The notes beneath the pieces are model-generated. The model was not told the origin of the DNA and made no database searches. It was given only the letters and a program-made list of their open reading frames with translations. A stretch of DNA of 6,795 bases from Bacillota bacterium (GTDB lineage: Bacteria; Armatimonadota; Hebobacteria; Hebobacterales; Hebobacteraceae): assembly GCA_030668755.1 (NCBI GenBank), contig DAOVEW010000056.1:1-6795 (forward strand). The letters are read 5' to 3'. Both the position numbers and the translations under genes were made by a program. Positions within the stretch are counted from its first letter, which is position 1. Every line of letters begins with the position of its first letter. Shown here piece after piece: positions 1 through 4,215 of the stretch.

Positions 1-294
1 GTCGAACTGGCCGAACTCAGCGCCCCCGTGGCCAAGGGTGCGCCCGCAGGGACCGCGCGGCTGGTGAGCGGGGGGCGCGTGATCCGCGAGTCACCGCTCG
101 CGGCGGGCGAGTCGGCGCCCCGGTCCGCCCTAATTACGTTCGGCCTGTGGGCATTGCGTGTGGTCGTTCTCGTGAGCATCGGCGGGCTGCTGGTGAGAAC
201 ATATGGAAAGGCTCTCAAAAGTCATCGCAGCGGCAGGGGTGGCGGCGCGGAGGAAGGCGGCGGACCTGGTCCGGGCCGGCCGAGTGCGCGTTGA
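1..294 (+). CDS. D-alanyl-D-alanine carboxypeptidase (PBP5/DacF type), C-terminal fragment
   Basis: Partial gene: the frame is open from the window's first base, so 97 C-terminal residues are visible and the catalytic SxxK, SxN and KTG motifs lie outside. These enzymes trim the terminal D-Ala from peptidoglycan pentapeptides on the outer face of the membrane. Residues 1-42 fit the PBP5 C-terminal beta domain: an 'APVAKGAPAGTARL' strand pair, then 'GGRVI' and 'SPLAAGES.PRS', where the family has 'V.KG...G...V...G..I...PL.A...V.R'. Residues 43-66 are a hydrophobic stretch (ITFGLWALRVVVLVSIGGLL) fitting the usual C-terminal membrane anchor, followed by a basic tail. The last 30 residues are Gly/Pro/Arg-rich and are encoded by DNA that also encodes the start of rluB. 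A dac gene close to rluB is known from Firmicutes (dacB-spmA-spmB-rluB in Bacillus). The family call is fairly secure; the exact subtype is not. Confidence 0.75.
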   Translation, partial: VELAELSAPVAKGAPAGTARLVSGGRVIRESPLAAGESAPRSALITFGLWALRVVVLVSIGGLLVRTYGKALKSHRSGRGGGAEEGGGPGPGRPSAR

Positions 295-961
295 CGGCAA
301 GGTGGTCACACAGCCGGGCCTGCCAGTGGACCCCGACAAGTCGCGGGTGGATGTGGACGGGCGGCGGGTGCGGCCCCAGGCGAAGCGATACCTCATGCTG
401 AACAAGCCGTGCGGGCCGCTTTCCACGGCGGCGGACGAGCGGGGACGCCCGACGGTGCTGGACCTGCTGGGCGACAGGGAGGAACGGCTCTATCCGGCCG
501 GTCGGCTCGACGCCGATACCGAGGGTCTGCTTCTGATCACAAACGACGGCGACCTCACCTATCGGCTGACCCATCCGCGCCATGAGGTCGAGAAGGTGTA
601 CGAGGCCGAGGTGGAGGGCGCCCCCTCCGAGGCGGCGCTGCGGAAACTCGAACAGGGGATCACCTTGGATGACGGGTTCACCGGCACGTCCCGGGCTCGG
701 ATATTGCGTGTCGGCGACGAGAGCGCGCTGATGGAGCTGACCGTTCACGCCGGCCGCAAGCGGATGGTGCGGCGGATGCTCGCCGCCGTGGGCCATCCAG
801 TGCTCGCCCTCCGGAGAACGCGAGTGGGCCCCCTGACGCTGGGGAAGCTGCGGCCCGGCCGGCACCGGGCGCTGACGGAGGAGGAGGTCGCCGCGCTGAA
901 GGCCTATGCCGAAAGGGCGACCGCCTCCGCTGAGGAGGCGGCCGCACGGAACCAGAACTAG
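203..961 (+). CDS. rluB: 23S rRNA pseudouridine synthase, RluB/RsuA family
   Basis: Encodes a 252-residue enzyme that isomerises a uridine in rRNA to pseudouridine; RluB members act on the 23S peptidyl-transferase region (U2605 in E. coli). Residues 1-58 are an S4 RNA-binding domain (ERLSKVIAAAGVAARRKA). The catalytic domain shows 'MLNKPCGPLST' (65-75), the active-site motif 'GRLDADTEGLL' with catalytic Asp103 (100-110), 'TNDGDLTYRLTHPR' (113-126) and the C-terminal 'HAGRKRMVRRM' (182-192), where the family usually has HEGR.RQVRRM, so two motif positions differ (Ala183, Met188). A charged Ala/Glu-rich tail (about 226-252) is usual for RluB and favours it over RsuA. The ATG at 203 is firm because the S4 domain begins immediately; GGTGAG at 192-197 is a weak ribosome binding site. 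The start lies inside the upstream carboxypeptidase gene (92-base overlap), suggesting translational coupling. RsuA or RluE/F specificity cannot be wholly excluded. Confidence 0.93.
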   Translation: MERLSKVIAAAGVAARRKAADLVRAGRVRVDGKVVTQPGLPVDPDKSRVDVDGRRVRPQAKRYLMLNKPCGPLSTAADERGRPTVLDLLGDREERLYPAGRLDADTEGLLLITNDGDLTYRLTHPRHEVEKVYEAEVEGAPSEAALRKLEQGITLDDGFTGTSRARILRVGDESALMELTVHAGRKRMVRRMLAAVGHPVLALRRTRVGPLTLGKLRPGRHRALTEEEVAALKAYAERATASAEEAAARNQN

Positions 962-983
962 AGCAGCGGCTGCGAGGTGCAGC

Positions 984-1175
984 TTATGCGGAGCGCAGCG
1001 CCTTCCCCTTCTTCAGGCACTTCGCACAGACCCGGAGCCGCACGCGCCTTCCGTCTCGCATCACCTTCACCGACTGGAGGTTCGGCAGCCAGCGCCGCTT
1101 CGTCCGGACGTGCGAGTGGCTCACATTGTATCCCGTGCGAGGACCTTTCCCGCAAATATCACAGGTTCTAGCCAT
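984..1175 (-). CDS. rpmB: 50S ribosomal protein L28 (zinc-ribbon C+ form)
   Basis: Encodes a 63-residue basic protein, the usual length for bL28, a component of the large ribosomal subunit near the E site. It opens '[22 protein letters not shown]' (first 20 residues are diagnostic), continues '[12 protein letters not shown]' and ends '..[18 protein letters not shown]'. Cys5/Cys8 and Cys50/Cys53 form two CxxC pairs, so this is the zinc-binding C+ form rather than the cysteine-free paralogue that some bacteria induce under zinc starvation. The frame stays open much further upstream on this strand, but the ATG at 1175 is clear: GGGGAG lies 8 bases before it (1189-1184) and the protein starts at the conserved 'MAR.C..CGK'. 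The gene stands alone, converging on rluB and divergent from the CBS/DUF1385 gene. It probably has its own promoter (see 1213-1242). Confidence 0.96.
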   Translation of the reverse strand: MARTCDICGKGPRTGYNVSHSHVRTKRRWLPNLQSVKVMRDGRRVRLRVCAKCLKKGKALRSA

Positions 1176-1183
1176 TAATAGAG

Positions 1184-1189
1184 CTCCCC
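1184..1189 (-). promoter_or_regulatory. Ribosome binding site of rpmB
   Basis: GGGGAG on the minus strand, 8 bases upstream of the rpmB ATG. It decides the start, because the same frame continues open upstream for hundreds of bases without coding-like sequence. Confidence 0.6.
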
Positions 1190-1190
1190 G

Positions 1191-1217
1191 TTGCTGTCTG
1201 ACTTGACATGGTATGAT
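1191..1217 (+). promoter_or_regulatory. Candidate rightward promoter for the CBS/DUF1385-argS operon
   Basis: TATGAT at 1212-1217 matches the sigma70-type -10 consensus at 5 of 6 bases. TTGCTG at 1191-1196 is a weak -35 with a short 15-base spacer. A perfect TTGACA lies at 1203-1208 but is too close to this -10, and no good -10 lies 16-18 bases after it. Transcription would start near 1223, placing the ATG at 1213 outside the message and favouring the start at 1255. The -10 lies within the 15-base dyad described separately. Confidence 0.35.
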
Positions 1218-1222
1218 ACCAT
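1208..1222. promoter_or_regulatory. Perfect 15-base dyad, candidate operator in the divergent promoter region
   Basis: ATGGTAT-G-ATACCAT is a perfect inverted repeat with 7-base arms around a single central base (G1215). It covers the candidate -10 elements of both promoters (TATGAT on plus, TATCAT on minus). The geometry fits a homodimeric regulator that could control rpmB and the CBS/DUF1385 operon together. The stretch is AT-rich in a GC-rich neighbourhood. No regulator is encoded in the window, and its identity is unknown. Confidence 0.45.
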
Positions 1223-1242
1223 ACTGGCTGGAGAGGACGCAA
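1213..1242 (-). promoter_or_regulatory. Candidate promoter of rpmB
   Basis: On the minus strand TTGCGT (1242-1237) is followed after 18 bases by TATCAT (1218-1213), an acceptable -35/-10 pair. Transcription would begin near 1206, giving a leader of about 30 bases that contains the GGGGAG ribosome binding site. Consensus match is moderate, so this is a proposal. Confidence 0.4.
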
Positions 1243-1253
1243 CCGACCTCTCC
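1230..1253 (+). promoter_or_regulatory. Hairpin in the leader of the CBS/DUF1385 gene
   Basis: GGAGAGG (1230-1236) and CCTCTCC (1247-1253) are exact complements forming a 7-base-pair stem with a 10-base loop. The stem ends one base before the proposed start codon at 1255. GGAGAGG is the only Shine-Dalgarno-like sequence in this leader, so it would be buried in the stem; in linear form it lies 18 bases from the ATG, farther than usual. A translational control hairpin is possible, but chance pairing in GC-rich DNA is not excluded. Confidence 0.35.
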
Positions 1254-1254
1254 G

Positions 1255-2451
1255 ATGCGTCTCATGATGACAGTTCGTGACCTGCGCGATGCGATTAAGC
1301 CTGGTTCGCCCCTGGCCCCCGATGACAGCGCTGCAAGAGCCGTCCGGGTGCTTCGCGCGCGCGGCATTCCCGCGCTGCCGGTTGCCGAACAGGGCCGCCT
1401 CGTCGGGTTGGTGTGGCAGTTGGACTTGGTTCGGCTCCTCGGCGGAGCCGACGACCCGAGGCGCATCGCCGCCGCGACGCCCGTGTCGCAGATCATGCGT
1501 CCGCTTACCCTCATTGCGGGCGAGCACCAGCCGCTCTCGAGCATCGCCCGCCTGCTGTCCGAAGCCGATGCCTCCGCCGTCCCTGTGAGTGCCAGCGACG
1601 GACGGTATGTCGGCATGCTGCTGGCCCGCGATGTGCTGGCCGCTATCAGCGGGCAGCCCGTGGTGCCGCCCGTCGCCGGGCTGGCGACTCCCCGCGGCGT
1701 GTACCTGACCACCGGCGCCCTGCGCGCGGGGGCCGGCGACCTGGGGCTCACCGCAACGGGGGCAACGCTCATGGCGATCAACCTCGTCGCGCTGGGGGTC
1801 ATCTACGGGCTGGGCGCTCTGCTGGAATACCTGCTGCCCGAGGTCGCGCGCCCGCTGCCGGCCGACACGCCCGAGGGCATAATAGTCACTGCCATGCTGA
1901 TCGTCTACGGGCTCCAGGGCGCCGTCTTCCTCTTGCTGCTGCGCATCTCTCCACTTACGCCGGTGCATGGCGCAGAGCACATGGTCGTGCGCGCCATCGA
2001 GGAAGGAGAGGACCTGACCCTGGAGAAGGTCAGGAAAATGCCCCGCGTGCACCCGCGGTGCGGCACCAATCTGATGGCGCTCCTGATCCTGCTGATCATC
2101 GCACAGCAGTTCATCGCATCTGCGGGAGAGCTGCTGAGCGGGGCCGCGGGATTCCTCGGTCTGGTAGTGCTTGTCATGATCGTCCTGCTCACATGGCGGC
2201 GGCTTGGAGCGGGCCTTCAGCGGTGGGTCACGACGCGGCGGCCCTCCGATCGGCAGCTCCAGCGCGCAATCCAGGTGGGGGAGGAACTTCTGGAGAAGGT
2301 GCGGAATAGGCCCAGCGCGCGAGTCGGAGTAGGCCGGCGCATCTGGAGCAGTGGCTTCTTGCAGGTGCTCATCGGGTTCAGTGCGGTGGCGGTGATCGCG
2401 GAATGCGGCATGCCTCTGCTTTCCCAGGCGTGGCGCTGGCTGACGGGATAA
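1255..2451 (+). CDS. CBS-domain pair fused to a DUF1385 (YqhQ-like) membrane protein
   Basis: Encodes a 398-residue protein from the ATG at 1255. The frame also has an ATG at 1213 (+14 residues), but that lies in the promoter dyad and has no ribosome binding site; ATGs at 1264 and 1267 are also possible. Residues about 5-62 and 76-132 form two CBS domains (a Bateman module, which in known families binds adenine nucleotides), with '[17 protein letters not shown]' and '[17 protein letters not shown]' as the typical strand-turn cores. Residues 140-165 hold '[11 protein letters not shown]'. Hydrophobic segments follow at about 170-194, 208-230, 273-291 and 298-316, with a weaker one at 368-385. 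Between the second and third lie the DUF1385 hallmarks HGAEH (238-242), '[13 protein letters not shown]' (249-261) and HPRCGT (266-271). DUF1385 function is not established to my knowledge; the His/Glu/Cys set looks like a possible metal or catalytic site. argS follows after 16 bases, so the two are probably co-transcribed. Confidence 0.85.
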   Translation: MRLMMTVRDLRDAIKPGSPLAPDDSAARAVRVLRARGIPALPVAEQGRLVGLVWQLDLVRLLGGADDPRRIAAATPVSQIMRPLTLIAGEHQPLSSIARLLSEADASAVPVSASDGRYVGMLLARDVLAAISGQPVVPPVAGLATPRGVYLTTGALRAGAGDLGLTATGATLMAINLVALGVIYGLGALLEYLLPEVARPLPADTPEGIIVTAMLIVYGLQGAVFLLLLRISPLTPVHGAEHMVVRAIEEGEDLTLEKVRKMPRVHPRCGTNLMALLILLIIAQQFIASAGELLSGAAGFLGLVVLVMIVLLTWRRLGAGLQRWVTTRRPSDRQLQRAIQVGEELLEKVRNRPSARVGVGRRIWSSGFLQVLIGFSAVAVIAECGMPLLSQAWRWLTG

Positions 2452-2467
2452 TTGGAACGGGGTTAAG

Positions 2468-4141
2468 ATGGCGAAGGAACTGCTGATCCAGGCATTGTCG
2501 GAAGCGCTCACCCGCGCGCAGACCGCGGGAGACATCCCCGAGAACGCGGCGGCGGAGGTCGAGCTTCAGACCCCCCGCGATCCGCGACACGGCGACCTGT
2601 CCACCGGCTTGGCGATGGTCATCGCGAGCGAGACGGGGAGGCCCGCGCGGGAGGTCGCTGAAACGCTGCTTCGACACCTTCAGCTCCCCGAAGGACTTGT
2701 GGACGATATTTCGGTGGCCGGTCCGGGCTTCGTGAACTTCACCCTGTCGGCGGCCTGGCTGCGCGGGATCGTGCGCCGCGTTCTCGACCAGGGCGAGCGG
2801 TACGGCCGATCCGAGGTCGGCGGCGGGAGGAGCCTTCTCCTCGAATTCGTGAGCGCCAATCCCACCGGGCCGCTGGCGGTGGTGCAGGGCCGGGCGGCCG
2901 CCGTCGGGGACACGCTCGCGAACCTGTTCGAGCGCATTGGGTGGCGGGTCTCGCGCGAGTATTACGTCAACGATGCCACGAACAGCACCCAGGTGCAGCG
3001 GTTCGCCGAAACCCTCGATGCCCGGTACCTTCAGCAGCTCGGGAAGGACGCGAGCGTGCCGGAGGACGGATACCAGGGCGAGTACGTCGTGGACATGGCC
3101 GCGGAGCTCGTCGCGGCCGAGGGAGACCGCTACCTGGAAATGCCGCACGCGGAGCGCCTCACCGCGCTGTACGAGTACTGCCTGCGGCAGATCGTCGCCA
3201 GCCACAAGCGGGACATGCTCGCGTTCGGCGTGGAGTTCGACACGTGGTTCATGGAGAGCTCGCTGCACGAGAACGACGAGGTCGCCAGGGCTATGGAGGC
3301 CCTGAAGGAGGCCGGCCACAGCTACGAGGCCGATGGTGCGGTGTGGCTGCGCGCCACTGAGTTGGGCGACGAGCAGGACCACGTCCTCATCCGCAGTGAC
3401 GGCAGGCCGAGCTATCTGGCCGGCGACATCGCTTACCACAAGAACAAGTTCGAGCGGGGCTTCGACCGGCTCATAGACATCTGGGGGCCCGATCACCAGG
3501 GGCATGTGAAGCGCACGAAGGCGGGCGTGCAGGCCCTCGGATACGACGCCTCGCGCTTCGAGATCCTCATCCACCAGATCGTACGGCTGTTCCGCGGCTC
3601 GGAGATGGTCCGGATGTCGAAGCGCGCGGGCGACATCGTGCCTCTGGCCGGCCTCGTCGAGGACGTCGGCCCCGACGCGGCGCGTTTCTTCTTCCTGATG
3701 CAGTCGATGGACAGCCAGCTCGACTTCGACCTGGAACTCGCCAAGAAGCAGGCCAATGAAAACCCCGTCTACTACGTGCAGTACGCGCACGCGCGCATAT
3801 GCAGTATCTTGCGCGAGGCGGAGGAACGAGGCGTGCGCCTCCCGCAGCCCGATGCCGTGAACCTCGACCGGCTCGAAGCGCCCGACGAGCTGGGCCTCGC
3901 CCGCAAGCTGGGCGATCTCCCGGACGAGATCCAGCAGGCGGCCGAGCGCTGTGAGACCCACCGCATGACGCGCTGCGCGCGAGAGCTTGGCGCCGCCTTC
4001 CATTCCTTCTACACGAACTGCCGGGTCCTCAACGATGACGCCGAGCTGACGGCGGCCCGCCTGTCTCTTGTCCAGGCCGTCCGCACCACGCTCCGCATCG
4101 TCTTGGATATCATCGGGGTGTCGGCCCCCGAGAAGATGTAG
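2468..4141 (+). CDS. argS: Arginyl-tRNA synthetase
   Basis: Encodes 557 residues, normal for bacterial ArgRS, the cytoplasmic class I enzyme that charges tRNA-Arg. Residues 1-110 are the Arg-specific N-terminal tRNA-binding domain, with 'DPRHGDLSTGLAM' and 'AGPGFVNFTLS'. The catalytic core has 'EFVSANPTGPL' (126-136), 'YYVNDATNSTQVQRFA' (165-180), 'GDIAYHKNKFERGFDRLIDIWG' region (319-340) and the KMSKS-type loop RMSKRAG (382-388). The C-terminal helical anticodon-binding domain runs from about 433, opening 'NPVYYVQYAHARI' and ending with the family-typical 'IIGVSAPEKM'. The oddity is the HIGH signature: where most ArgRS have PLHVGHGR this one has PLAVVQGR (135-142), losing both histidines, and the usual ADHHGYV is PDHQGHV (341-347). 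The rest is intact, so the enzyme is probably active. The start ATG follows GGGG at 2459-2462. It is probably in one operon with the CBS/DUF1385 gene. Confidence 0.97.
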   Translation: MAKELLIQALSEALTRAQTAGDIPENAAAEVELQTPRDPRHGDLSTGLAMVIASETGRPAREVAETLLRHLQLPEGLVDDISVAGPGFVNFTLSAAWLRGIVRRVLDQGERYGRSEVGGGRSLLLEFVSANPTGPLAVVQGRAAAVGDTLANLFERIGWRVSREYYVNDATNSTQVQRFAETLDARYLQQLGKDASVPEDGYQGEYVVDMAAELVAAEGDRYLEMPHAERLTALYEYCLRQIVASHKRDMLAFGVEFDTWFMESSLHENDEVARAMEALKEAGHSYEADGAVWLRATELGDEQDHVLIRSDGRPSYLAGDIAYHKNKFERGFDRLIDIWGPDHQGHVKRTKAGVQALGYDASRFEILIHQIVRLFRGSEMVRMSKRAGDIVPLAGLVEDVGPDAARFFFLMQSMDSQLDFDLELAKKQANENPVYYVQYAHARICSILREAEERGVRLPQPDAVNLDRLEAPDELGLARKLGDLPDEIQQAAERCETHRMTRCARELGAAFHSFYTNCRVLNDDAELTAARLSLVQAVRTTLRIVLDIIGVSAPEKM

Positions 4142-4173
4142 GACTCCCCCCACCCCCGCGTCGAACCCGTTGA

Positions 4174-4207
4174 GCGGCCGATCGCACCGGCATCGGGGTC
4201 CGGCCGC
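4174..4207 (+). repeat. GC-rich inverted repeat between argS and the DUF4132 gene
   Basis: GCGGCCG (4174-4180) and CGGCCGC (4201-4207) are exact complements with a 20-base loop. An alternative shorter stem CCGAT/ATCGG (4178-4182 with 4192-4196) would compete with it. No run of T follows, so a standard intrinsic terminator is not supported. It ends 8 bases before the ATG at 4216. It may be a weak attenuating structure in the DUF4132 leader, or chance. Confidence 0.3.
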
Positions 4208-4215
4208 GCACAGCA

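Noticed and set aside
962..983. Terminator between the convergent rluB and rpmB genes
   Set aside because: Only a tiny GCAGC/GCTGC palindrome (963-973) is present, with no usable loop and no T-run on either strand.
1213..1254. Upstream ATG at 1213 for the CBS/DUF1385 protein
   Set aside because: It falls in the centre of the dyad and candidate -10, has no ribosome binding site and adds 14 residues that do not look like part of a CBS domain. It is still possible if the true promoter lies further upstream.
984..1802. 272-codon minus-strand frame that includes rpmB as its C-terminal end
   Set aside because: Only the last 63 codons look like protein (L28). The upstream part is antisense to the CBS/DUF1385 gene, and a ribosome binding site precedes the ATG at 1175, so there is no N-terminal extension.
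1168..2535. 455-codon minus-strand frame opposite the CBS/DUF1385 gene
   Set aside because: Gln/His/Arg-rich low-quality translation; it crosses the ends of two real plus-strand genes and the divergent promoter region.
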